From assembly GCF_001653235.2 (NCBI RefSeq), contig NW_019154057.1, positions 33,484 through 97,483 of the forward strand: a DNA stretch of 64,000 nucleotides, read 5' to 3'. Of this stretch, positions 11,561-21,051 are shown in pieces. Source of the DNA: Pochonia chlamydosporia 170 (Eukaryota > Ascomycota > Sordariomycetes > Hypocreales > Clavicipitaceae). The stretch's first letter is position 1, and each line of letters opens with the position of its first letter. The translations under genes and the position numbers were made by a program. The notes below the pieces were generated by a model. The model did no database searches. It saw only the letters and a list, made by a program, of their open reading frames with translations, and had not been told where the DNA came from.

Positions 11561-11659
11561 AAAAGTGGTTATTTGGGTGTCCTGGCTATATGGGTGTCCA
11601 GCACCACCTTTAGGTGGTGCGAGCTTGCGAGTTCCAAGTAAAGTGGGGCGTGGCACGAG
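11561..11659 (-). repeat. Right terminal inverted repeat of the pogo-like element
   Basis: Inverted partner of 9411-9509; ends with CACGAG followed by TA at 11660-11661. Confidence 0.9.
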
Positions 11660-11936
11660 TACCCCAGCCAACTGTCGTGATGTTTCAGCGCCCAATTACG
11701 TTTCACGCTGGTGTGTATTTAACAAATTGAGTCTCCTAAAAAAAATCGATCCATAACGCGGCTGAGGCTATGGCTTGGAAGCCCCAGCCAAATTGCGGCC
11801 AATTGTTAGATTCTCAGCCCACCACAAAATCATACGTAGAAGAAATATGAAAGGCTGGCCAGCCACCTGAACTCAGGTGGTTGGGGGAGTGAAGATAAAA
11901 AAGGATCTTAACTCTTAGCTAGTCAAAAAAGACAGA

Positions 11937-12025
11937 ACAAGAACAGTCAACTTAATTTACATTTGAATATAGACCTCTTTCCGTGACACTGTAGTGCCTC
12001 CGTATTTCTAACACCAATCTACACA
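11937..12025 (+). repeat. About 80-bp dispersed repeat, copy 2
   Basis: Matches 6538-6620 in the same orientation over the core CCGTGACACTGTAGTGCC and flanking blocks. The surrounding 11662-12261 is otherwise non-coding with nothing recognised apart from a small palindrome (CCACCTGAACTCAGGTGG near 11863). Confidence 0.45.
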
Positions 12026-12261
12026 TGGGGTTGCGCGGGGTATACTCAACTAGGACTCGCTGTACCTCATCGCATCGGGGCATTCTCGGCACCTGCGATT
12101 TTACTATTCTTGCAGAGTTTCAGGGGTTCTGTTCCTAGAGTGAGTTTCCGCCCTAGCCTCCACGTAGCAGCAGTTTCAATGGAGCAAATATATGACGTCC
12201 GGGTTACATTGGCGTTCTTCCTGGAAGGCAGTGTGCGGGGATCAGGTGGCCCCTGTTAAGA

Positions 12262-12418
12262 ATAACGGCAGCCTGGTTAATGAGTGTCTCGCTCTATGAA
12301 CAATGTGTAAATAGCTTCAGTGGGAGTTTCCTTAGGAATTCACTTTCCTCCTTGCGAACAATCGCTTTATCCAAGTCGCACTCGACTTCGTTCCTACCCT
12401 GTACCCTCACACTGAGCC
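12262..12418 (+). repeat. About 150-bp dispersed repeat interrupted by a solo LTR, copy 1
   Basis: Resembles 63396-63545 in the same orientation. Shared blocks include TGTGTAAATAGCTTCAG and ATCCAAGTCGCACTCGAC. The repeat is cut at its right side by the solo LTR at 12419. On the minus strand both copies can be read with similar short peptides, so it may be a decayed coding sequence, but no family is recognised. Confidence 0.55.
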
Positions 12419-12864
12419 TGTTACGAACCAACGAGAGCAAGAGCGGGCAAGGCAGAATGATTGGTCTTGGAACGAGACCTGAGGCCTGGCTGCATGAGAT
12501 GGCCGCCATGGGTAAAGGAGGTCACGTGACAAGACACGGGAACTGCAAGGTGCTCAGTTGGATCACCAGTGCTCAGGATGATCAGACTGAGCACGACTGA
12601 GCAAGGAAAGCAGAACTGATCAATGAAGAGATGGAAACAATATATATAGGACAGTCATTATCGAGATATCTAGCTAGTCCAGATCTTCAGTGATCAATCT
12701 AAGCATTCAATTCACAATTGATTGGGATAAACTCCTGACGATCCAAGCTTGCTGTTCAATAGCCTGTGAAGGTCTTATTCACTTACAACCTAAGTTACCT
12801 ACCCTAAGCAACAGAACAACTGTTGATTGCCTTATTTGACCTTGTCAATAAGCCGATCGTTACA
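12419..12864 (+). mobile_element. Solo LTR with 5-bp target duplication
   Basis: 446 bp beginning TGTTACGAACC and ending GATCGTTACA (TGTTACG...CGTTACA inverted ends). It is flanked by the perfect 5-bp duplication GAGCC (12414-12418 and 12865-12869). A TATA-like ATATATATAGG lies near 12640. No internal retrotransposon sequence or second LTR was found, so it is the product of LTR-LTR recombination. Ty1/copia versus Ty3/gypsy origin cannot be decided. Confidence 0.85.
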
Positions 12865-13551
12865 GAGCCCGTTAGTGGCTCGGCATGCGCCCCTACCTCC
12901 CGTTCCGGCCTGACACGGCGAAACTATCAACAAGCGAGATTAGCTGCGTCGAGCTCTCCTTTCGTTGTCATATTTTTCTCTTTTCTTGTTTAAACTTTAG
13001 ATATTCATTGATATCATCTAGCCAGCTGTCAATATACCTACGGTCCCGCCCACTTCTCCATTGTCGATGCGGTGCCCATTATCTTAGGTAATGCCATATC
13101 TACACCACACTGTATTTTAGACCTACATAGATAAAATTCTGCAAATGTTTTCGGGAGGTCGCATGCGTCACATCAAATGAGGACGGGCTTTGTGAAGGCT
13201 GGAACCGAAAGTTGGATGCTCGCATACAGATGGCAGTGGGGTCATCTGCAAGCATCATTTATCATATCGCTTTCCCTTCAGAAACTTCGCACCCAAGAAT
13301 TACAGGCCCCTTCCATAGATACATCAACTGGCTCGACTGACTCGTCGGCCAAGTGTCAAATGTCTTTCATAATACAACAGTTCCAACCCCACAGCTCCTA
13401 TCCGAATGGCTTGCTTTCATTTAGCCCGCTGAGTCTTTGCGCTAATGGGGCTAATTGTGATTTCATAAACCCGAATCCCTGGTTGCTTCCCGGACGGGGT
13501 GGCGTGTTCCCCACCTCCTGGCCCCCAAATCCAATGCCATACTGTGGCTTT

Positions 13552-13552
<1 letters not shown>

Positions 13553-13583
<31 letters not shown>
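13553..13583. repeat. Poly(T) tract, 31 nt
   Basis: Uninterrupted T run. It could be a retroposon poly(A) tail in minus orientation, but no retroposon body was recognised next to it. Confidence 0.8.
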
Positions 13584-13673
13584 CCCCTCCTCCATCCGCT
13601 GTCAAGTTGCTTCGAGCCATAGTATTGTACTGATGTTGGGTGTGCGCGTATCGTGTATTTTTCTCACCCTGCA

Positions 13674-13857
13674 GCCCAATCCAGTTTATGTACATCCTGA
13701 TTGACTACCACTACCACCCCTGTCACTATCATTGTATTCATCACTTTGTATCGTTTTATGTGTGAACCCTTACATCCCAAATCCATTTCATGTACATCCT
13801 CAGTGACTTCCACTCCTGTCACCATCATTTTATCCATCCCTTCATATCGTTTTCTCG
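13674..13857. repeat. Imperfect two-copy tandem duplication
   Basis: Two adjacent diverged copies (about 13674-13775 and 13776-13857) share ATGTACATCCT followed by CTGTCACYATCATT and TATCGTTTT in the same order. Confidence 0.55.
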
Positions 13858-14960
13858 GCCCCCCACCCCCCGAATGCAACTTTTGGACACGCGGCATTGG
13901 TCGATTTTGCGACCCCGGAAATAGAGGGCAGTCGAAAAGTGACGATTGTCCCGGCAGGGCTCGTTGGACTTTTTATTACGGAAGAAGGCCAGTGCGGCAG
14001 ATCTTCCCATGCCCTGGTCCGTTCCGTTGTGGATCCACTTGGTCCGCATGCAGGGACTGGTCGGAACTATGTGGAATATTGGTCCGATTGGCAGCCCTAG
14101 TACAAACTCCCCATCTTAAACCTTCACCCCTGTCCAATGGATGAGGCCAGACGCAGCTGGCTGCCTCATGTGGCAAGCCTCCTGCTGTTCGTTGGTAGCC
14201 TGGCTGGGACAAGTTGGTAGGCCTGTCCCCCAACCACTAGCCTCATCTCGGCATTATCCACCACTTGGTTTGTGAATAATTATGAGGCGCTGGAGCATAT
14301 GCCGTGTTCAGGCACACCAAATTAAAGTCAATACTGATACCGGACCGTCTACAGTATCAGGTACCGTTTGTGCCGATTTATGCACGACGATCCCTGGTCT
14401 GTACCACATGTCGGTTGGGTCTCTCCTCTCTCCAATGTCGACTAGGGGGGTGCCCTTCGACACCCCAACAGCTCCATAGACAACATTTGTCCCTAATTAT
14501 CCTCTTTCGGATTTTATCATGGTGATTCGAGTACTCGCAAGAGAGGAAGATGCTTGGTGCATAGCAAGTGATCAGACCTTCTCCAGTCACCAGGATCTCG
14601 ATACTTTTCATGGGGTTCAAGAGTAGGGTACTCTTCTTGCTTTCGTATTTGTGTCATTCACCAAGTGGCGGCTCCTTTCTGTGCCCGTTGAGTTCACCAA
14701 CATTACATTCATCCCTATTTACTTTGACCTGGGTGTCTTAACGGCCTCTACAACCTGCTCCGCAGCCATCGGCATCATACGTTCTGAAGTATCGAGTATC
14801 CCATTACGTCTGATTACAGTCCATCGATTACAAGAGCTCGGCTGTTGGAAGTCTTACTGAACGATTCAAGCCCCGCTAGATCAAGGCTACTTGTCTCGAT
14901 GACGATGGTCATCAAGGCGATTTCTCCTGGCCACAGTTTTCAGACGCCCTCCCTTCCATC

Positions 14961-15936
14961 ATGCTCCCTAAGCCCGTGGTCCACCCTCAAACCCCACTAG
15001 AGTCAACATCAAGCAGTCCGCGATTAAAAGTTGACAGTGAGTTTTCGAAACTTAAACTTAAAATTGCGTGCTAACAGATGGCTAGCCGCATTCCCCGGCG
15101 TCTCTAGAGATTGTTCTCCCTTTCCGAGTATTTCCCGTTTAGACAGCCCACGAAACAACTCACTTGCACGACTTCCTAGTCTAGAAGAATTCGATCTTGG
15201 CGTTGAAGCTCTTGCAAGATTGTGCGGTCCTGCTCGTCCTTACACTCCTCTGTCGCCCCTCAGTTGCACAAGGCGAAGCTCTGTCCCCACTCAAACCTTG
15301 CCTCCGTTTCAAGAATACGTTCCCCAAGACCTCCATGCTCCTTATCACATGAAAGATACCTGCTTGCATGGCGTCTCCACCCTAGACGGTTATCCTAGCC
15401 CACCTCCAGATGGCGAGAACCCACATATCAATCAGAAGTACACCACCGAAGAAGGAGATTTCATCATCTATGCCTGGCACGACAAGAACCTCAAGTGGAA
15501 ATGTATTAAGGAAGATTTCGCTGCCATGTTTGGTCGAACGCCCGAGAGAACTGTGCAAGGCCTTCAAGCCTGGTATTACCGGATGAACCAGAGGATTCCC
15601 GCCTGGGACCAGGATGGCTGGTTGATCTTCGACAACAAGGATGATTTGGAGCCGAAGCATATCAGCATCAAGTGCCGCGAACGACACAGCCAAGATAAAC
15701 CTATGGAGCAAGTTGGTCTTGGCCAACGCCATCCCGAACGCGCTCTGCACTATTCCTGGGTTGACCCTGAACTGAAGCGAAAGTCGCAAAACTGGGGTGA
15801 GTTGATGAGTTGATGCATGCTCTTGCTCAACACCCCACATACTAACATTCTCTCCACAGCTGCAAAGCGCGCAATGCAATACCGCGACAGGCGGGAACGA
15901 AGAAAGAGAAAGGAGCGGAGACTTCTCAAGCTCTAA
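14961..15936 (+). CDS. SANT/Myb-like DNA-binding protein, three exons
   Basis: Proposed exons are 14961-15036, 15143-15796 and 15860-15936 (807 nt, 268 aa). Intron 1 has donor GTGAGT and acceptor CGTTTAG; intron 2 has donor GTGAGT, branch ACTAAC and acceptor CACAG. The protein starts MLPKPVVHPQTPLES. It has a Ser/Pro-rich first half with the motif SLARLPSLEEFDLG, then a compact helical module from about YTTEEGDFIIYAWHD to GLQAWYYRMNQRIP that has the Trp spacing of a SANT/Myb-like fold. It ends in a strongly basic tail (RDRRERRKRKERR), probably a nuclear signal. I believe this arrangement recurs in sordariomycete proteins of unknown role; a nuclear regulator is inferred. A frame also runs upstream to 15031 without an ATG, which argues for the spliced model. 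No disruption is visible. Confidence 0.7.
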
Positions 15937-16278
15937 AGTGACGCCAATCAAACACCCGACATGGCAACGACATTCATTTTTATAGCGCATGGCCGGTCTC
16001 TACATGTATACAATTCCAACGTATGAGCAGTCTTTGTTCCATGTTTACATTTAATGTTACCTTATTGCTTCTAGCTGTTATCAGTAAATTCTTTTCCTTA
16101 CACTACGTTACTGGGTATGCTTGGGCTAGAAGTTCTACCGTTCACAATTAAGACACGTTACAACAACTTTTACACGTCGCTGTATAGTAGTGTAACATCA
16201 AGTCTTTCCAATATCCATGTTGGAGACACCAGTCAAGGAAATGTAGTTCGTTTAGAACACCGAGAGGGAATGGTTTTT
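15937..16278. other. Short intergenic region downstream of the SANT-like gene
   Basis: AT-rich, with no recognisable gene or repeat before the large inverted-repeat copy begins near 16279. Confidence 0.4.
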
Positions 16279-16374
16279 AGAACAGTGCGCGTTTCCTTCA
16301 ACGGCACTCGAGTCCTGCCAACACAGGCTGACCATAGTCTAATTCTTCTCGACACTGGAAAGTACGCCCTCATT

Positions 16375-16638
16375 CTATCTGGTCGTCCTGAAATTCTCTC
16401 GGCAGGTTCTCGTGTTCGACACTCTAAGCTTACATTTGTGTGCTGCAAGAACATTTTTAAGGTCAGCTAGTACCGCTTGTAGTTGCCGTATATTAGCCTC
16501 TAGCATATCATTCTCGGACTGTAGTCTTGCAATATGAGAAACGTCGTTTGCATTCTGGCCGCTTTTAGAGACCCCATGTTGTGGATTGTGAGTCATCGTC
16601 GTATGTATTTGGTCAGGTACCAGTGATCTCCGGAACAT
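16375..16638 (-). CDS. Short coiled-coil protein within repeat copy A
   Basis: The frame at 16638-16375 encodes up to 87 aa; the conserved part starts at an internal Met (MTHNPQHG). Its core is ARLQSENDMLEANIRQLQ followed by LADLKNVLAAHKCK, a leucine heptad coiled coil. The copy in repeat B (41474-41743) is about 80 percent identical over this core, higher than expected for neutral drift in such a diverged repeat, which suggests selection on the peptide. Function is unknown. It could be an exon of a longer gene. Confidence 0.45.
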   Translation of the reverse strand: MFRRSLVPDQIHTTMTHNPQHGVSKSGQNANDVSHIARLQSENDMLEANIRQLQAVLADLKNVLAAHKCKLRVSNTRTCRENFRTTR

Positions 16639-16711
16639 TGATCCTGAGTTGGCGAAGAAGTTTCAATCACTTCGAAATAAGCTAGATTTATCTACAAACG
16701 AGAGGTGGTGA

Positions 16712-16912
16712 ATGGCACCTACCGAAACTGCAATCGCGCAGGAAAACGGAACTAGGCGCCCGGGGGAAGCTGACAAAGATTTCCACCAAATACTTCGACG
16801 CATACAGAACCGTACAGAATTCCAGAATTTGTTTGTTCCAACAACGAAGGATAAGATGATAGCTACTGAACAGGATCAAGAAGCAGCAACTAATACAACC
16901 TGCGTGGAGTGA
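16712..16912 (+). CDS. Small basic-acidic peptide divergent from the coiled-coil frame (repeat copy A)
   Basis: A 66-aa frame starting MAPTETAIAQENGTRR. A related frame exists in copy B on the minus strand (about 41402-41270) starting MSPTETASAQENRTRR and keeping FHQ-L and the EFQN-FVP motif. It is transcribed away from the coiled-coil frame in both copies, with only about 75 bp between the two. No family is recognised. It is either a genuine short gene, a first exon, or a decayed transposon frame. Confidence 0.35.
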   Translation: MAPTETAIAQENGTRRPGEADKDFHQILRRIQNRTEFQNLFVPTTKDKMIATEQDQEAATNTTCVE

Positions 16913-18892
16913 TGGTAGCTGCAACAACGTGTCGCGCCCCATCGACCCTGCTCTCACAAGTCATTTGGTTGACCGCATCCCGATCGACGACGATCCCATA
17001 CATCCATATATCACTGCCAAAACGCATCGTCCGGTGTCAGGTGAGTCGTCTGCTGCGTCAACGAACTTGATCCTGCTGCACTAAGTGCATATGTCTCAGA
17101 CAGCTACGTTACTTGGGGGTCTAAGTTGAGCGGCGCCAGCACAGCAGGGCGTAAGGAGGTCTGTGCTGAGGAACAATTCCCTGCGAATGGGTGCTGTATG
17201 GGGACCTAGCATTTCACGGCATGAGCGAACTGACTCAGTATATAATAAGCGGCATAAGCGCAGCTGCCGGTTACAGGACACTTATTGCTGCATGACCCCC
17301 GACAAATGTGGCTTTTGACATTGATTGTCGCACCAGTGGCTTCCACCCCGAGCTATTTTGGAAGCGCAAGCTCTTTTGTGGCTGTGGAAGGGCGGCAGAA
17401 TTCTCAGAAATGTGGCAGAAAAGTAGCAGAGAACATCCGGTCAAAATGTCAAAGCCGACAATTGTTGGATCAGGTTACATCGAGTGTGACTGTGTTGAAG
17501 GTGCCAATCTATTGAATGAGAATTATCCGAGGAGCCAGAATTGCTATGTCTATGATATATTGCTACAGTTGTCTTTAATAGAATACGACTTCCGTACAGA
17601 AACGGAAAATTGCAGTAGAATCCTGGTGAGAAGTCCGATGCCGTTTGAGGCCTGATATGCGAGATGTTCTCAACGAACGGGGTGTAGCCGTGTGCGTTGG
17701 TTGTACCTGACATAGAGGACATGCTAGGCAACAAGATGAAGGCCAATTCGTAGTTTTCTAATGGTGATGGTGACTCAAAATCCAGCGAGCTTCGAATTGA
17801 ACAAGGTTATTATTAGCAGTAGCTTATGGTTTGTTATAAACTTGTTTTACGGACCTGTGGACTCAGGAAATATTGGATTCGCGCCAGACCGCACAGTACC
17901 TGTCTGTTGTCCTGTTATTATTTGGATCTGTAGCAAAAGACTGTCTATTTCGGATTCTACTCTGACTATTCGACGAATCATGTAGCGATGCGTCTGCGAT
18001 TGCCGATCTGTTACGCCTAGCAAGCACCGTCAAACTTTAAACATGCCTCCTTTTCCAATTGGCAAATTAGAAGAAACTCCATTCCATCTCTAGGCAGGCT
18101 GGCGAATCTCTCTATCGAGTGAGCCTGTGTGTCATCTGATTATCTGCCAAGATATTATACGGGTCGGGAGCTAATGGAATGGATTTTATTTCGCCTGGAT
18201 GGAACATCCATATGGCCAAAACCAGCAATTTAGAGCCTCGGCCCTCGCCCGTTGCGCCCGATATTGGATCCTTTCAATAACTGGCGCAGGGAATACAGTG
18301 AGACCTGTAAACTACAGAGGCCACCAATTTCAGAGAGAAACCCCAAGACCCCAAGAAGCAGAGCGGAGTCATTTGCCCAAAGCGAGTCTGGCCTGCGACA
18401 ATATAAGCCGCCGATTGCCGCCCTTTGCTTGCGCCACCCAATACTGTCTAGTCGGGGAACAGCACATAGCATGTGGTCAGGCTCTTTCTGCTTGCATTCC
18501 ATCTTACATCTCACATATGAATACGTAGGTGCTTTCATATGCATACATTTTGTTAGATTGACGCCGAAAAAAGAAATTAGAGAGCCATGGGATGTCACTG
18601 GACAGGTACTAACGGTTGGGCAATAGCCCAACCCAGCCCAACTGGCGATGTTTGGGAACTTCACAGAGGCGTGCCTCAGGGGTAGTACGATAATTCGTAT
18701 TCGTTTTACTATCAACACCCGTACACATCCCGTTGCCGCTATATCCTCTTTTATATATATATGTATTTATGTTTGCTCTTGTTCCTAATCCCTCCAAGTC
18801 ATCGATCTTCGCTGCACACCCACTCGTGTACTTCACAGGCGCTTTTTTCACGTCAGCTCCTTTGAGTGTACTGGCATACTATTGTCCTTGTG

Positions 18893-19711
18893 ATGGAGGA
18901 ACCCGTTACTGAGCTTCGCGAGTTGCTCGGTGGGCTGTCGGTGGCCCAATTTGCCCGCCTCCCACAAGAACAGCGCAGCACAATATACCGGCATCATCTA
19001 GTACGTAATGACATCATTGTCAATGAAGCAGAAGACTTTGACCAATCTAACCTACGCATCGCCTCTGGGACTATTTTTCGGCAACAGCGCTTCATGGACA
19101 ATGACGAGACGGGAAAGCAGCTTGTGAAGGAAGCTAATGAGATATACTACGCCGAGAATATTTTCCTTGTCCGTTTACACTGGCTTTGCGAGTTTATGTC
19201 TGAACGCTTCGGGGACGAAGAAACGAACGTCCCCATCGCCCCGTTAGTAGGAGGCATCATTGTCGAGGTTGACCTCCACGACGATAAACACGAACGTCTT
19301 AGCTATGAGGTCGATAGCTCCGATAGTGAAGATGAGGGCAAGGACGTTGCAGACCAAGGGGACGGTGGCCGCTTGGCAACATGGACGGTTAATCGTTTGC
19401 GTGATCTCTTTCTTTTCACCAACGCAACTTCAATAACGGTTCGGTTGCGCGGAGGTGGTATGCGGGATGACAGTGACCTAGCGACGCACCAGACAATCAA
19501 AGACATCGCACAAATTGTCCGAGAACTTATTGGCCATTTTGGAAGTCGTTTTGACATTGGGAAGATGCTTGATAGTGGTCACCAGCCTTATCAAAGCCTG
19601 CGGGAATACTGGACGCCGCCAACACAGTTGGCAATGAGAAATGTGAGAAACTTTAACGCCTCGCTCAAAGACATTATGCAGATTGAGATTGAAGAATGGA
19701 CATGCAAGTAG
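18893..19711 (+). CDS. Acidic unknown protein, 272 aa
   Basis: Single-exon frame. The first ATG in a good context is at 18893 (MEEPVTELRELLGG); the frame is open slightly upstream but without an ATG. The N-terminal about 80 residues resemble generic fungal helical modules (SVAQFARLPQEQR). A middle acidic stretch (DSSDSEDEGKD, about residue 140) is followed by a mixed alpha/beta C-terminal half ending IMQIEIEEWTCK. There is no signal peptide or membrane helix. No family is recognised and no function is proposed. Full-length openness and normal codon use support an expressed gene. It begins 250 bp inside the left inverted repeat. Confidence 0.6.
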   Translation: MEEPVTELRELLGGLSVAQFARLPQEQRSTIYRHHLVRNDIIVNEAEDFDQSNLRIASGTIFRQQRFMDNDETGKQLVKEANEIYYAENIFLVRLHWLCEFMSERFGDEETNVPIAPLVGGIIVEVDLHDDKHERLSYEVDSSDSEDEGKDVADQGDGGRLATWTVNRLRDLFLFTNATSITVRLRGGGMRDDSDLATHQTIKDIAQIVRELIGHFGSRFDIGKMLDSGHQPYQSLREYWTPPTQLAMRNVRNFNASLKDIMQIEIEEWTCK

Positions 19712-19820
19712 ATAGATGACCCACATGAGCCCTTGGTAGATAGATGGATGTAGATCTATATCTATCTACATCTACATTTCATCTACATCCGTAGATAGAT
19801 CCCTCACACTGATAGCAACT

Positions 19821-19930
19821 CCCTATATACCGGGGCATGTGTTGGTAGAGACTCCGCCAGTGTAGATCAGCCGGGCTAAATGTGATGAATGCACAAGGAC
19901 AACCTAGCTTATAAGCATAGTCCTCGAGCA
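19821..19930 (-). pseudogene. Helitron Rep/helicase fragment
   Basis: On the minus strand this stretch reads LEDYAYKLGCPCAFITFSP and then DLHWRSLYQHMPRY, closely matching the Rep domain region of the Helitron protein encoded near 3460-3560. Nucleotide differences show that it comes from another, diverged Helitron copy. It is cut on its right side by a small inverted-repeat element (19929-20089). Confidence 0.75.
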
Positions 19931-20089
19931 GGCTTTCTATCCATACGAAAGTATTCCATACACTTAATCCGTATTCCATACCCCTTGCAGGTATTCCATA
20001 CGTATGGAATACTCTCCATACAAGGTGCATTCCATATTCCATATTCCATACGGGTCTGTATGGAGTATGGAGTATGGATAGAAAGCCTG
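19929..20089. mobile_element. 161-bp palindromic MITE made of TATTCCATAC repeats
   Basis: It has 18-bp perfect terminal inverted repeats (CAGGCTTTCTATCCATAC at 19929-19946 and its complement ending at 20089). The interior is dominated by repeated ATTCCATAC and its complement, so almost the whole segment can fold back on itself. It sits inside a Helitron relic after CTCGAG. No target duplication was clear. Confidence 0.65.
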
Positions 20090-21051
20090 ATGCTACGCTT
20101 GCTTGACGTGTCATATCTGCAGCCATCACTTACAGGGGCAAAGGCGAAGCTGTTCCTCTATCACGAATTGCTAGCCATTGTGACAAAGGACTGGTTTCCC
20201 GGATTCAGGCATATGTCTTACAACATCCAGTGAATGCAAGTCCCCACCCGGCTTGGTGGCGTCATGTTCCTAAGGGACGTGGCTTATCAAAGACATTAAT
20301 TACGAGCGCGATTGGAACACAAGACAACTGCCGAAGGGGCATAATAATATTGGTAATAAGTATCGACCGCCACATAATTGACACTCGTAATCAAAATTTC
20401 GCATGTAACATCTTCAAAGATCTCCTAATGTATCAACGTGCATCCTGATCAGGCTATTGCGTCACTAAATCACCAAACAGCTTATTATAAGTATTAAAGG
20501 GCCAGCTCTTATGCGAAACCTAACGATTTGCCTAGTGGTGGGTGTTTCTGATGGCAATAAATAGCGTCTCGCCTCCTCTACGGTCTGATAGGAAGAAATA
20601 ACGCTCCTACACACAACGGATATTAAGGAACAGGGAGTCTGTCCCAAGCTTTTCTGCGTAAGGTCAGGGTACTGATACTTCCTATAGGGTTAATATAAGA
20701 ATAGATTGCAGCGCTCCCAGTAGATTCTGCGAGCAATTGAGTTTGTTACCGTCGCGAAGCTCACGGACCTCCCGTGGTGGTGTGGCTGTTCAACTAACAT
20801 GAAACATGAGTCAGTTTCTCCTACCAACAAGTAACGTCCAAAATGAGATACGGCAAGTTCCTAGGGGGTATTATCTAGGAATCCTTTCATATACATAAAT
20901 TGCAAGAAGATCTTAAATATACAAGTAAGCCTAACCAGAAAGCGTCGAAGACGTACTCGACCTTCATCGTCACTACTCATTGATAAAAACTTCCTACCGG
21001 CAATATCCTAGCCCTTAGCCTGGTATATTATCTGTGTCCGGACTTTTGAAA
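20090..21051. other. Intergenic region upstream of the membrane protein gene
   Basis: About 960 bp without convincing coding sequence or repeats. The stretch just before 21052 presumably holds the promoter of the membrane protein gene, but no definite element was identified. Confidence 0.4.

Larger units (their letters stand above)
9411..11659 (-). mobile_element. pogo/Fot-like DNA transposon with about 99-bp TIRs and TA duplication
   Basis: The element is 2249 bp. TIRs at 9411-9509 and 11561-11659 begin CTCGTGCCACGCCCC and differ at only about two positions (near 9484-9485). Each contains the palindrome CACCACCTAAAGGTGGTG. TA flanks both ends (9409-9410 and 11660-11661), the target duplication expected of Tc1/mariner-pogo elements. 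The transposase is on the minus strand and is damaged, so the element is probably non-autonomous now, although its ends look fit for mobilisation in trans. Confidence 0.9.
12870..14960. other. Long intergenic region with poly(T) and a short tandem duplication
   Basis: No convincing gene was found in about 2.1 kb. It contains a 31-nt poly(T) tract (13553-13583) and a two-copy imperfect tandem duplication at about 13674-13857 (each about 90-100 bp, sharing ATGTACATCCT, TCACYATCATT and TATCGTTTT). Pyrimidine-rich + strand composition characterises 13500-13870. The remaining open frames are short and unsupported. Confidence 0.5.
16279..18643 (+). repeat. Copy A of a 2.4-kb inverted repeat of unknown nature
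   Basis: Co-linear with 39458-41840 in reverse complement over nearly its full length, with substitutions and small indels. Examples of matching blocks are GAACAGTGCGCGTTTCC (16280s), the coiled-coil reading frame (16375-16640), a region with GTGGCTGTGG (about 17380), GAATTATCCGAGGAGCC (about 17520), and GCCCGATATTGGATCC (about 18258). It ends in the palindromic TTGGGCAATAGCCCAA near 18615-18630. No transposase, reverse transcriptase or terminal duplication was recognised. It may be an unknown transposon, a remnant of a larger element, or a segmental duplication. Confidence 0.75.

Noticed and set aside
13177..13704. 175-aa plus-strand frame spanning the poly(T) tract
   Set aside because: Contains an artificial Phe run from poly(T), no similarity and no conserved codon pattern.
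13897..14144. Plus-strand frames after the tandem duplication
   Set aside because: Short, no family, no splice structure; judged non-coding.
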